From positions 2,501,322 through 2,565,321 of the forward strand of contig NZ_CP009211.1 of assembly GCF_000739455.1 (NCBI RefSeq): a stretch of 64,000 bases of DNA, written 5' to 3'. Positions 34,495-42,767 of the stretch are shown here, in pieces (the first letter of the stretch is position 1; every line of letters starts with the position of its first letter). Position numbers and translations under genes: made by a program. The notes beneath the pieces are model-generated. The model worked only from the letters and a program-made list of their open reading frames with translations. It had not been told where the DNA came from and ran no database searches. This stretch comes from Corynebacterium imitans. Its GTDB lineage: Bacteria; Actinomycetota; Actinomycetes; Mycobacteriales; Mycobacteriaceae.

Positions 34495-35926
34495 GCATTC
34501 CGCCCTGCCCACCGTGCTGGAGGGGATCGTCGAGGGACGTAACGGTCACCTTGACGAAATTCGCCAACGCGTTGCACACGTCAATTTCGACACGTTACCT
34601 AAATCAGAACGCTCGCTCTACGACAACCTCAAGGCCCCGGGCACGAGCTTCATCATGGAGTGCAAGTCCTCCTCACCCTCCCTCGGGTTGATTCGCGCGC
34701 ATTACGAGCCGGGCACCATCGCGTCGGTCTACTCCCGCTACGCCGCGGGCATCTCGGTGCTGTGCGAGCCCGACCGCTTCGGCGGCGACTACGACCACCT
34801 CGCCACCGTCGCCTCCACCACGCACCTGCCAGTGCTGTGCAAGGACTTCATCGTCGACGAGGTCCAGGTCTACGCCGCACGCTACTACGGTGCCGACGCC
34901 ATCCTGCTCATGCTTTCCGTGCTCAACGACGAGGAGTACACGCACCTCTCCGACCTCGCGGAATCGCTCGGGATGGACGTGCTCACCGAGGTCATCGACG
35001 AGGATGAGGCGAAGCGCGCCGCAACACTCGGCGCGAAGATTTTCGGCGTCAATCACCGCAACCTCCACGACCTGAGTATCGATCTGACCCGCTCGGCCCG
35101 GCTTGCGAAGCTCGCCCCCGCCGACGCCGTCGTGGTCTCCGAGTCCGGGATCCGCGACGTTGAGACGGTGCGCCAACTCGGCGCACACTCGGACGGCTTC
35201 CTCGTCGGCTCGCAGCTGACCAGCCAGCCGGACATCGATCTCGCCGCGCGCGAGCTGGTCTACGGCCCGAACAAGGTCTGCGGGCTCACTTCCTTCTCCG
35301 CAGCGCAAGCGGCCAAGGCAGCGGGCGCGGTTTACGGCGGCCTCATCTTCGAAGAAGCGAGCCCCCGCAATGTTTCACGTGAAACATCGGCCGACATCAT
35401 CGCCCACGAGCCCGGCCTGAAATACGTCGCGGTCTCGCGTCGCACCTCCAACTTCGCCGCGCTCGTCCAGCCCGGCATTCACGCCGTGCAGGTGCACGCA
35501 CCCTACCAGGGATCGCTGGAGGCGGAGCTCGACCTCGTCGGCCGCGTGCGCGAGGATGTCGGCACCGACGCCCAGGTGTGGCGTGCCGTCTCCATGAGCG
35601 CCGCGGTTGGGGGAGCGGTGGCGGAGGGGCTGCACGCGAGCGTCGATAAGCTTGTGCTCGACGCCCACGCCGGCGGCTCGGGCGAGACCTTCGACTGGGC
35701 CGACATCCCGGAGGAGGTCAAGCCGAAAACGCTGCTCGCGGGGGGACTTAGCCCCGACAACCTCGAGGGCGCGCTGCGCGTCGGCTGCGCTGGCCTCGAC
35801 CTCAACTCCGGCGTGGAGTACCCCGCTGGGGCGGGCGCGTGGGCCGGGCGCAAGGACGCCGGGGCGCTGCGCCGCGCATTCGACATCATTGGCAACTACC
35901 ACTACCCAAGGACGAACAATGAGTGA
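34487..35926 (+). CDS. trpCF: Bifunctional indole-3-glycerol-phosphate synthase / phosphoribosylanthranilate isomerase
   Basis: 479 residues from a GTG (GAGGAGG upstream) inside the trpD end. Residues about 1-260 are TrpC ([37 protein letters not shown]); residues about 263-479 are TrpF (KVCGLT at its start, [19 protein letters not shown] near its end). They catalyse the isomerase and cyclase steps in one chain, as in C. glutamicum and E. coli. An exact parS site (35372-35385) is translated as NVSRET within the conserved TrpF motif SPRxV, so a chromosome-segregation site is built into an enzyme loop. The last eight bases overlap trpB. Confidence 0.95.
   Translation: MPKHSALPTVLEGIVEGRNGHLDEIRQRVAHVNFDTLPKSERSLYDNLKAPGTSFIMECKSSSPSLGLIRAHYEPGTIASVYSRYAAGISVLCEPDRFGGDYDHLATVASTTHLPVLCKDFIVDEVQVYAARYYGADAILLMLSVLNDEEYTHLSDLAESLGMDVLTEVIDEDEAKRAATLGAKIFGVNHRNLHDLSIDLTRSARLAKLAPADAVVVSESGIRDVETVRQLGAHSDGFLVGSQLTSQPDIDLAARELVYGPNKVCGLTSFSAAQAAKAAGAVYGGLIFEEASPRNVSRETSADIIAHEPGLKYVAVSRRTSNFAALVQPGIHAVQVHAPYQGSLEAELDLVGRVREDVGTDAQVWRAVSMSAAVGGAVAEGLHASVDKLVLDAHAGGSGETFDWADIPEEVKPKTLLAGGLSPDNLEGALRVGCAGLDLNSGVEYPAGAGAWAGRKDAGALRRAFDIIGNYHYPRTNNE
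35372..35385. promoter_or_regulatory. parS site inside trpCF
   Basis: Exact GTTTCACGTGAAAC, flanked by AT and AT to give a 16-18 bp palindrome. It encodes VSRET in frame. Confidence 0.85.
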
Positions 35927-37190
35927 CAACACCCACGGCGGCAGCACCATCCTGCCCGCCTACTACGGAGAATTCGGCGGGCAATTCGTCGCGGAGTCGC
36001 TACTGCCCGCCCTCGACCAGCTGGAGCGCGCGTTTGTCGACGCCTTCGAGGACGAGGAGTTCATGACCGAGTACCGCAGCCTCCTGCGCGATTATCTCGG
36101 CCGCCCCACACCGCTCACCGAGTGCCGGAACCTGCCGCTTGATAGCGCCAACGCGCGCATCTTCCTCAAACGCGAGGACCTCGTCCACGGCGGCGCCCAC
36201 AAGACGAACCAGGTCATCGGCCAGGCGCTGCTGGCAAAGAAGATGGGCAAGACCCGCATCATCGCCGAGACCGGCGCGGGACAGCACGGCACAGCCACAG
36301 CGCTCGCCTGCGCGCTGCTAGACCTCGAGTGCGTGATCTACATGGGCAAGGTCGACATGACGCGTCAGGAGCCGAACGTCTACCGCATGCGGCTGATGGG
36401 CGCGGAAGTCATCGGCGTGGACTCCGGCGCGGGCACGCTGAAAGACGCGGTGAACGAGGCGCTACGCGACTGGACTGCCACTTTCCACACCTCCCACTAC
36501 CTGCTCGGCACCGCCGCCGGCCCCCACCCGTTCCCGAAGATCGTGAAGGAATTCCACCGGGTCATCTCGACGGAGGCGAAGCAGCAGATGCTGGAGCGCA
36601 CCGGCGCGCTGCCCGATGTGGTGTGCGCGTGCGTCGGCGGCGGCTCCAACGCGATCGGCATGTTCGCCGACTTTATTGACGAGGACGGCGTCGAACTTAT
36701 CGGTGCCGAGCCCGGGGGAGAGGGCTTCGGTGTGGGCAAGCACGGCGCGGCGATCAACGCGGGCACCGTCGGGATCCTGCACGGCACTCGCTCGTACCTC
36801 ATGCGCAACCCGGACGGGCAGGTGGAAGAGTCCTATTCCATCTCCGCCGGGCTGGACTACCCGGCCGTCGGTCCGGAGCACGCGCACCTGGCCAAGTCCG
36901 GCCGCGCCTCTTACGTGGCAGTCACTGATGAGGAGGCTCTGCGCGCCTTCCAGCTCCTGTCTCGCTACGAGGGCATCATCCCCGCACTCGAGTCCTCGCA
37001 CGCGCTGGCGTATGCGCTCAAGCGTGCGGCCGAGCACCCCAAGGACGCCGAGCCATTGCGCATCCTGGTGTCGCTCTCCGGTCGCGGCGACAAGGACGTC
37101 GCCCACGTGCGGGCCACGCTCGACGAACACCCCGACTGGGTCATCGAGCGCAGCCACGCAGCCCCCACCAACAATAAGGAGACGAACTAG
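35919..37190 (+). CDS. trpB: Tryptophan synthase beta chain
   Basis: 423 residues, ATG overlapping the trpCF stop. PLP-dependent; Schiff-base Lys in HGGAHKTNQ, glycine-rich phosphate loop [20 protein letters not shown], and [12 protein letters not shown]. It joins indole to serine. It is followed one base later by trpA with which it forms the alpha2beta2 complex. Confidence 0.95.
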   Translation: MSDNTHGGSTILPAYYGEFGGQFVAESLLPALDQLERAFVDAFEDEEFMTEYRSLLRDYLGRPTPLTECRNLPLDSANARIFLKREDLVHGGAHKTNQVIGQALLAKKMGKTRIIAETGAGQHGTATALACALLDLECVIYMGKVDMTRQEPNVYRMRLMGAEVIGVDSGAGTLKDAVNEALRDWTATFHTSHYLLGTAAGPHPFPKIVKEFHRVISTEAKQQMLERTGALPDVVCACVGGGSNAIGMFADFIDEDGVELIGAEPGGEGFGVGKHGAAINAGTVGILHGTRSYLMRNPDGQVEESYSISAGLDYPAVGPEHAHLAKSGRASYVAVTDEEALRAFQLLSRYEGIIPALESSHALAYALKRAAEHPKDAEPLRILVSLSGRGDKDVAHVRATLDEHPDWVIERSHAAPTNNKETN

Positions 37191-37191
37191 C

Positions 37192-38049
37192 ATGAGCGCC
37201 CCCAAATCCTCACGCTACGAGAAGGCCTTCGCCGCGCTTGCGGAGAAAGGCGAGGGCGCGTTCGTGCCCTTCATCATGCTGTCGGACCCCAGCCCAGAGG
37301 TCGCGCTGGAGATCATCGACACGGTTGTGAAGGCTGGCGCCGACGCGCTCGAGCTCGGCGTGCCTTTCTCGGATCCGGTTGCCGACGGCCCCGCGATCCA
37401 GGCCGCGCACGTCCGCGCGCTCGACGGTGGCGCGACCGTCGACCAGGCGCTCGAGCAGGTCCGCACGATCCGCAAGCGCTACCCGGACCTGCCGATCGGC
37501 ATGCTGATCTACGCGAACGTGGCCTACGTGCGTGGTCTCGACGAGTTCTACGCCGCCTTCCACGACGCCGGCGCAGACAGCGTGCTGCTTCCCGACGTCC
37601 CGGTGCGCGAGTCCGCTCCGTTCAGCGCGGCCGCGGTCGAGGCCGGCATCGACCCGATCTACATCGCCCCGGCCAAGGCCTCGCCGACAACGCTCGAGGG
37701 AGTGGCGGCGCAATCCCGCGGCTACATTTACGCCATCTCGCGCGACGGTGTCACGGGTGCGGACAAGGCGGCGTCGGTAGACGGGCTCCGCGAGGTCGTG
37801 GACAACGTACGCTCCTACGGCGGCGCTCCAGTGCTGCTTGGCTTCGGTATTTCCACCCCGCAACACGTGGCCGACGCGATCGCGGCTGGTGCCACCGGAG
37901 CGATCACGGGCTCGGCAATTGCCAACATCATTGCCAAGTACACGGAGCACACGCATCCCAACCCCGCGTGCATCACCGATATGGAGGCGCTGAAAGCGGA
38001 GCTGGGCTCCTACGTTCGGTCGATGAAACAGGCTACGATCAAGGCATGA
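37192..38049 (+). CDS. trpA: Tryptophan synthase alpha chain
   Basis: 285 residues, with AAGGAGACG upstream. TIM-barrel motifs: LELGVPFSDPVADGPAIQ (catalytic Glu/Asp region), GADSVLLPDVPVRE and LLGFGISTPQHV. It cleaves indole-3-glycerol phosphate. Its stop overlaps the next gene (ATGA), so the Rieske gene is translationally coupled to the trp operon. Confidence 0.95.
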   Translation: MSAPKSSRYEKAFAALAEKGEGAFVPFIMLSDPSPEVALEIIDTVVKAGADALELGVPFSDPVADGPAIQAAHVRALDGGATVDQALEQVRTIRKRYPDLPIGMLIYANVAYVRGLDEFYAAFHDAGADSVLLPDVPVRESAPFSAAAVEAGIDPIYIAPAKASPTTLEGVAAQSRGYIYAISRDGVTGADKAASVDGLREVVDNVRSYGGAPVLLGFGISTPQHVADAIAAGATGAITGSAIANIIAKYTEHTHPNPACITDMEALKAELGSYVRSMKQATIKA

Positions 38050-38420
38050 CTTGTTCACGACGCCTATTCCTCCTCGGTACCGCCACGACCTTCGCCGGTG
38101 CCTTCCTCGCTGCCTGCGGCGAGCCGCCCAGCGAGGAGGTGGCCAAGACCGCCGTGCCCGTCGGTAGCGCGGTGATTTTGGACCGCTTCATCATCGCCCA
38201 GCCGAACCCCGGTGAGTACGTCGCTTACTCAGCGGTTTGCCCGCACCAGCAGCAGAAGATCACCGTGGTCGACGGCGAGAACGTCCGCTGCACGGCGCAC
38301 GGCTCGGTGTTCAATACCGCGAGCGGTGAGGTCGTCTCCGGCCCTTCGCTCAACCCGCTGACTACCGCCGCGCTGGAGGAGACCGGCGACCAGCTCGTCG
38401 TGTCCAACCCGGAGGGCTAA
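38046..38420 (+). CDS. Rieske [2Fe-2S] lipoprotein with twin-arginine signal
   Basis: 124 residues. The N-terminus MTCSRRLFLLG is a twin-arginine signal that runs into a lipobox, FLAAC (Cys24), so a folded, cluster-bearing protein would be exported and lipid-anchored. The Rieske ligands are C65-x-H67 and C82-x-x-H85 (AVCPHQQQ and CTAHGS). The size fits a stand-alone Rieske domain, not the QcrA subunit. The electron-transfer partner is unknown. It is the last gene of the trp operon, with a four-base overlap and a strong terminator after it, which is unusual for the pathway. Confidence 0.85.
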   Translation: MTCSRRLFLLGTATTFAGAFLAACGEPPSEEVAKTAVPVGSAVILDRFIIAQPNPGEYVAYSAVCPHQQQKITVVDGENVRCTAHGSVFNTASGEVVSGPSLNPLTTAALEETGDQLVVSNPEG

Positions 38421-38447
38421 CACGCGCGAGCTCACACTCCAAAGAAG

Positions 38448-38481
38448 AAGCCCCAACAATGCAACACCGTTGGGGCTTTTT
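38448..38481 (+). terminator. Terminator of the trp operon
   Basis: AAGCCCCAAC (38448-38457) pairs with GTTGGGGCTT (38469-38478), followed by TTTTTGC. Confidence 0.9.
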
Positions 38482-38515
38482 GCTTGCGCATCTACGCGCG
38501 CAGCCGCACGATCAC

Positions 38516-39616
38516 CTACGCGCGCCGCTGCACACCCTTCCACCCGCGGAAGTAGGACTCCGGCCACGGCAGCTCGTCTTCGGTCGCGCCGAGTTCCTCG
38601 AGCGCGTCGATCGCCCACTCGGCGTTGCGCAGCGCGGCCCGGCCGATCAGGACCGCGTCGGCCGCACCCGAGTCAAGCACTTCCTGGGCCTGGGTGGCAG
38701 AGAGGAGCAAACCGACGGCGGCGGTGGGCAGCCCGCCGGCCTCACGCACGCGGCGAGCGAAGTCGACCTGGTAACCGAGACCGACGGGGATGTCGGCGCT
38801 GACGTTGCCTCCGGTGGAAACGTCGATGAGATCCACGCCCGCCTCGCGAAGCAGGGGAGCCAGCCGCTCGGAGTCCTCGGTACGCCAGCCTTCAGGCTCG
38901 ACCCAGTCGGTGGCCGAGAGGCGAACCAGAAGCGGCATGCCTTCGGGGATTGCGGCGCGGACGGCCTCGACCACCTCGAGCAGCAAGCGCGTACGGCCTG
39001 CAAAGTCGCCACCGTACTCGTCCTCGCGCTGGTTGGACATGGGGGAGAGGAACTGGTGGAGGAGGTAGCCGTGCGCACCATGGATCTCCACACAGTCGAA
39101 CCCGGCGTCGACCGCGTCCCGCGCGGCGTCGGCAAACTGCCCCGGCACAGCGCGCACCTCTTCGAGCGTCATGGCGCGCGGTGCGGCCTGACGGTCAGCG
39201 GCGATGGCACTCGGGCCGACGGTTTCCCAGCCGCCCACCGCGACGGGGATCGTGCCGCGCCCCGAATTGTCAGGCAGCATCGGGTAGGTCGAGGCTTTGC
39301 GCCCCGCGTGGTTCAGTTGGATGCCCATCGCCGCGCCCATCTGGTGCGCAAACTCCACGATCGGTGCCCACCCGCGAGCGTGCTCCGCACTCCAGATCCC
39401 GGTGCAGAACGGGGAGATCCGACCCTCAGGCACAACGCCAGACGCTTCGGCGATAATCAGGCCGAAGCCGCCGGCGGCCCGCGCTCCATAGTGTACCGCG
39501 TGCCACATCCCGGGCATCCCGTCGCGATTGCGCGCCTGATATTGGCACATCGGCGGCAGCCAGATGCGGTTGCGGATCTTGAGGTCTCTCAGTTGGATTT
39601 GCTCGCCTAAGTTCAT
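38516..39616 (-). CDS. Old yellow enzyme-type NADH:flavin oxidoreductase (YqjM class)
   Basis: 366 residues from the ATG at 39616. FMN-dependent TIM barrel: RNRIWLPPMCQYQA (the Cys of YqjM-type enzymes), VQLNHAGRKA-like IQLNHAGRKAS (active-site His), EIHGAHGYLLHQFLSP, NQREDEYGG, LIGRAALRN. It reduces activated C=C bonds of enones and similar electrophiles with NAD(P)H. Starting at the ATG at 39616 leaves TAGGCT seven bases upstream, so the mRNA is leaderless; the earlier ATG at 39637 would start upstream of the -10 box. Confidence 0.9.
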   Translation of the reverse strand: MNLGEQIQLRDLKIRNRIWLPPMCQYQARNRDGMPGMWHAVHYGARAAGGFGLIIAEASGVVPEGRISPFCTGIWSAEHARGWAPIVEFAHQMGAAMGIQLNHAGRKASTYPMLPDNSGRGTIPVAVGGWETVGPSAIAADRQAAPRAMTLEEVRAVPGQFADAARDAVDAGFDCVEIHGAHGYLLHQFLSPMSNQREDEYGGDFAGRTRLLLEVVEAVRAAIPEGMPLLVRLSATDWVEPEGWRTEDSERLAPLLREAGVDLIDVSTGGNVSADIPVGLGYQVDFARRVREAGGLPTAAVGLLLSATQAQEVLDSGAADAVLIGRAALRNAEWAIDALEELGATEDELPWPESYFRGWKGVQRRA

Positions 39617-39639
39617 GCCAACCAGCCTAGACTGCAACC
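39617..39639. promoter_or_regulatory. Overlapping divergent leaderless promoters
   Basis: Only 23 bp separate the two start codons. TAGGCT (minus strand, 39629-39624) and TAGACT (plus strand, 39628-39633) are both placed six or seven bases before an ATG and share two bases. Each -35 must lie inside the opposite gene. Confidence 0.6.
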
Positions 39640-40617
39640 ATGCCTTCTTTCCTGAAACGATTAGATCCGCTGGTTGCGGGCATCATCGTCGCAGCAATAC
39701 TCGCCTTCATCGTCCCCGCCCGCGGCAGCTTCGCCGACGGCTTCGCGGTGGCGGTCAAGCTCGCGATCGCCTTGCTCTTCTTCCTCTACGGCGCGCGCCT
39801 GTCCACCCGCGAAGCATTGCACGGCCTGACCCACTGGCGCCTGCATGCCTCGATCCTCTGTTGCACCTTCCTGATCTACCCGCTGATCGGCCTCGCCCTG
39901 CGCCCGCTCACCGCCGTCATCTCGACGGAGCTCTACCAGGGCATCCTGTACATGACGCTCGTGCCGTCGACGGTCCAATCCTCGGTCGCGCTCACGGGCA
40001 TCGCGCGCGGCAACATCAGCGGCGCGGTCGTCGCGGCGAGCCTCTCCTCGCTCGTGGGGGTCGTCGCCACCCCGGTGCTCGTCATGTTGCTCATGGGTTC
40101 AGGGGAGGGCTTGCTTATCGACGCCTCCGTGTTCCTCAACATCGCCATCCAACTCCTCCTGCCTTTCCTCTTGGGACAGATCGCGCACAACCTCTCGGCC
40201 CGCGCCCGCGTGGTGGCCAAGTCCAAGGCGACGAAGATTGTGGACCGCGGTTCGATCTGGATGGTGGTCTACTCCGCCTTCTCCACGGGCGTCGTTGCCG
40301 GCGTGTGGGAGGAGCTGCCGCTGTGGGAGATCCTCTTCCTCATCGTCTTCTCCGCTGCGCTCGTTCTCGTGATGCTCTGGTTGACGCGCGTGGTGCCGAG
40401 CACGCTTGGGTTCAACCGCGCGGACACGGTGGCGATCCAGCAGTGCGGCACACAGAAGTCGCTTGCGACCGGTTTGCCGATGGCGTCGGTCATGTTCGGT
40501 GGCGCGACGCTCGGTGCGCTCATCATTCCGTTGATGGTCTACCACATGGTGCAGCTCATGGTCTGCTCTACGTACGTCTCGCGCTACGCTGGTGAAGATT
40601 ACAGCGACGCAAAGTAA
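39640..40617 (+). CDS. Bile acid:sodium symporter-family transporter (YfeH-like)
   Basis: 325 residues, about nine or ten membrane segments. FLYGARLSTREALHGLTHWRLH and MTLVPSTVQSSVALTGIARGNISGAVV are typical of the SBF-like/YfeH branch. Family members move organic anions with Na+; the substrate here is unknown. It is divergently transcribed from the OYE gene with overlapping promoters, which hints at joint control. It ends 16 bases before the next start. Confidence 0.85.
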   Translation: MPSFLKRLDPLVAGIIVAAILAFIVPARGSFADGFAVAVKLAIALLFFLYGARLSTREALHGLTHWRLHASILCCTFLIYPLIGLALRPLTAVISTELYQGILYMTLVPSTVQSSVALTGIARGNISGAVVAASLSSLVGVVATPVLVMLLMGSGEGLLIDASVFLNIAIQLLLPFLLGQIAHNLSARARVVAKSKATKIVDRGSIWMVVYSAFSTGVVAGVWEELPLWEILFLIVFSAALVLVMLWLTRVVPSTLGFNRADTVAIQQCGTQKSLATGLPMASVMFGGATLGALIIPLMVYHMVQLMVCSTYVSRYAGEDYSDAK

Positions 40618-40626
40618 GAAGGAGAC

Positions 40627-40640
40627 GTTTCACGTGAAAC
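40627..40640. promoter_or_regulatory. parS site over a start codon
   Basis: Exact GTTTCACGTGAAAC. Its central GTG (40634) is the likely start codon of the next gene, and the AAGGAGAC ribosome site abuts it. Confidence 0.85.
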
Positions 40641-40945
40641 ATTACGTGCGCATCCACTACCAGGTGCCGGAGCTCGGCGGGGAGCTCCTCAACATCGCGG
40701 AGTTGGAAGAAATCAATAGCGAACGCTGCACGATGGTCCGCATGATTGAGCTAGACCCAGAGGAGACGATTACGGGCGTGTTTGTCGACGGCCGCGTGAT
40801 CGGCCAGGCGAACGAACCAATGCCCGCCGTGCCGCACCCGGACTCTTACGACGCCATCGAAGGCATTACTGCCGTGAAACTCACTCGCATGGAGTTTGAG
40901 GGCCTGTGGGGAGAAGCGAAGGTCAAGTTCCCCGAGATCGGGTAG
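40634..40945 (+). CDS. Small hypothetical protein, DUF6881-like
   Basis: 103 residues (MKHYVRIHYQVPELGGELL...). GGAG lies nine bases before the GTG. The pattern of an N-terminal strand, W/R-rich middle, GRVIGQANEP and a final L-TRMEFEGLW resembles DUF6881 (immunity-like small proteins), but the match is from memory and weak. It is probably co-transcribed with the SBF transporter. No signal peptide or membrane segment. Confidence 0.55.
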   Translation: MKHYVRIHYQVPELGGELLNIAELEEINSERCTMVRMIELDPEETITGVFVDGRVIGQANEPMPAVPHPDSYDAIEGITAVKLTRMEFEGLWGEAKVKFPEIG

Positions 40946-40963
40946 CGGCCAGCAATGACAAGA

Positions 40964-41002
40964 CTGAGGGCCCCTGCGAGGAAATCTCGCAGGGGCCCTC
41001 AG
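40964..41002. terminator. Strong bidirectional terminator
   Basis: A perfect 17-bp stem: CTGAGGGCCCCTGCGAG (40964-40980) and its inverse (40986-41002) around GAAAT. It lies between convergent genes ending at 40945 and 41074. Confidence 0.75.
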
Positions 41003-41073
41003 TGCGTCTTGCCGTAATTCTTCGGCCCTTTAGGCTTAGGGCGCTATGCGGGTCCTAAGCGCGGATGAAGGAC

Positions 41074-41538
41074 TTAGAACGGGAGCTTGATGTTGCCCAG
41101 GCCCGGGATTGCGCCGCCGCCAGCAACGACAGCGAGGATGCCGAGCACGAGAGCGCCGATGCCGGTGCCGAGCAGAATGTTCGCGGTCTTGCCCGGCTCC
41201 CAGCCGTTGGAAGCGTCGCTCTTGATGGAGGACAGCAGTGCGGAGCTGACGTCCTCGTCCTCCTTGCCCTCCTTCGGCTTGGCGAGGCCGGTGGCCTTGC
41301 CCTTGTTCTCCTTGTAGTACTTCTGCGCATCCTCGTCAGAGATGTCGGAGGAGCTGACCTTCTTGCCGTCCTGCTTGTCGCCCTGCTTGCCGTCCTTAGA
41401 GGAGCTGCCCTGGTTGTCCTGGGAGCTAGCGTTGGTGTCGTCCTTGCCCGGGTCCTTGGCGTCCTCTGCATAAGCCGGAACGACGGCGAGGGACAGGGCG
41501 GTTGCGGCTGCGATTGCAGCGGTAGCGGTGCGCTTCAT
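41074..41538 (-). CDS. Small exported, membrane-anchored protein, paralogue 3
   Basis: 154 residues, ATG at 41538 with GAGAGGA upstream. Signal peptide MKRTATAAIAAATALSLAVVPAYA, a strongly charged Asp/Lys/Ser-rich low-complexity region, a short folded part (DEDAQKYYKENKGKATGLAKP), a membrane helix (GTGIGALVLGILAVVAGGG) and the tail AIPGLGNIKLPF. It has the same plan and same kind of aromatic/proline tail as the neighbour 41826-42293 and the two proteins near 24-26 kb. It could be a wall-spanning or envelope-anchored small protein; function unknown. Confidence 0.65.
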   Translation of the reverse strand: MKRTATAAIAAATALSLAVVPAYAEDAKDPGKDDTNASSQDNQGSSSKDGKQGDKQDGKKVSSSDISDEDAQKYYKENKGKATGLAKPKEGKEDEDVSSALLSSIKSDASNGWEPGKTANILLGTGIGALVLGILAVVAGGGAIPGLGNIKLPF

Positions 41539-41772
41539 GAGGGAATCCTCTCTAATTGGGTTCGAGATACCGTATTGCACCTCGAGTGGGTTCAAACCTA
41601 AAGCCGAAGACTTAAGGCCTGCAAGCTTTTGCCTGCCTAGCGGTTGGCAACTGCTTACTATTCACCACATCGAAGTGTATGGGCGATACGTTACGCAGAT
41701 GGGGTACTTTCTTCTACGTGTTTTGGGTCACAGATTGATAACGGATCCAGAGAGGCCTGTTCAACGCAAAAT

Positions 41773-41802
41773 CCCCACCCTTCGCAGAAGCGAAAAGTGG
41801 GG
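41773..41802 (-). terminator. Terminator after paralogue 4
   Basis: CCCCAC (41773-41778) and GTGGGG (41797-41802) with an inner TTCGC/GCGAA stem; on the minus strand ATTTTGCG follows. The remaining 230 bp to the start of paralogue 3 hold its promoter and no other gene. Confidence 0.65.
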
Positions 41803-41825
41803 AAGTTTCGAAATAGCGCGATGCC

Positions 41826-42293
41826 CTAGAACGGCAGGTTCGGCACGTTCGGCAGCAAGCCAGCCTGGTTTGCAACGAAGCCGACTGCGCCGATGCCAGC
41901 AGCAGCGACGGCGATCCAGGTCAGGATCCAGCCTGCCTGCGACGCCTTGTACGCCTGATCCGCGCTGGAGCCGTGATCGATGGAACCAACCATCATGTCC
42001 TTGGCACCATCGGTCTGCGGCGCGGCACCGTAACCGTCTTCTTCAAGCTTCTTATCAAGCTTGCGCTTTTCAACGCCCTTTCGGGCGCCTTCCTCGGCGC
42101 CCTCGAGCGTGTCCTCCACGAAATCCTTCGTCCCTTGAGCTGCGTCGCGCACGCCGTCGATCAACTCGGACTCTTGAGCTTTTTCGCGAACACCGTCGAA
42201 AAAGTCGTTGGTCCCCTCCGCCGCCTGCGCGGGCGCTGCAGCGAGTGAGAGGGCGGTCACGCCGGCGAGACCGGCGGCAAGAATGCGCTTCAT
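41826..42293 (-). CDS. Small exported, membrane-anchored protein, paralogue 4
   Basis: 155 residues, ATG with GAAGGAG five bases upstream. Signal peptide MKRILAAGLAGVTALSLAAAPAQA, a charged helical region (FFDGVREKAQESELIDGVRD, DFVEDTLEGAEEGARKGVEKR), a membrane helix (WILTWIAVAAAGIGAVGFVAN) and tail LLPNVPNLPF. Two short related segments, DGVREKAQ and DGVRDAAQ, point to an internal repeat. Function unknown. Confidence 0.65.
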   Translation of the reverse strand: MKRILAAGLAGVTALSLAAAPAQAAEGTNDFFDGVREKAQESELIDGVRDAAQGTKDFVEDTLEGAEEGARKGVEKRKLDKKLEEDGYGAAPQTDGAKDMMVGSIDHGSSADQAYKASQAGWILTWIAVAAAGIGAVGFVANQAGLLPNVPNLPF

Positions 42294-42428
42294 GTTGTCT
42301 CCTTCGGTACTTGTGAAGCTCGATTGACACGTGCCTACCTTGTGGGCAGTGGTGCCAGAGTAGCGCTACTTTTTAGTATTTTCCACCCGCGGCCGCCATA
42401 TATACCAAAGTTCCAGGCCAGCAGCCGC

Positions 42429-42767
42429 TTAGAACACTAAGTTCACCAAGGTCATGTACGCGAGGGTGCCGGTGAAGATGGAGAGGCCGGGGGAGCGTCG
42501 CCAAGCGTGAAGCCCGAGCGTCAGCGCGCTCGCGATGAGCGCGGCCGCAGCGCCACCGGGGGACTCGACCGCTCCGCCGATGGTATAGACCACGAGCACG
42601 GTCATCACGCCGACCGGCATGTAGACACCGAGAAACTCGATAAACGGGCTTCCCTTCAGCAGTTTGAGGAAGGAGAAGGGTAGGGCCCTTAACGCCACTG
42701 TGACGATACACACTGGGATGAGTACCGCCCACACCATCGCGGGGGTTACGCCTGCGGGCAGTCCCAT
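42429..42767 (-). CDS. azlD: Branched-chain amino-acid exporter small subunit
   Basis: 112 residues with four membrane segments (MVWAVLIPVCIVTVALRALPF, VYMPVGVMTVLVVYTIGG). The ATG overlaps the azlC stop. AzlD-type proteins work with AzlC to export branched-chain amino acids (BrnE with BrnF in C. glutamicum). A 135-bp gap without a gene separates it from the small exported protein start. Confidence 0.8.
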   Translation of the reverse strand: MGLPAGVTPAMVWAVLIPVCIVTVALRALPFSFLKLLKGSPFIEFLGVYMPVGVMTVLVVYTIGGAVESPGGAAAALIASALTLGLHAWRRSPGLSIFTGTLAYMTLVNLVF

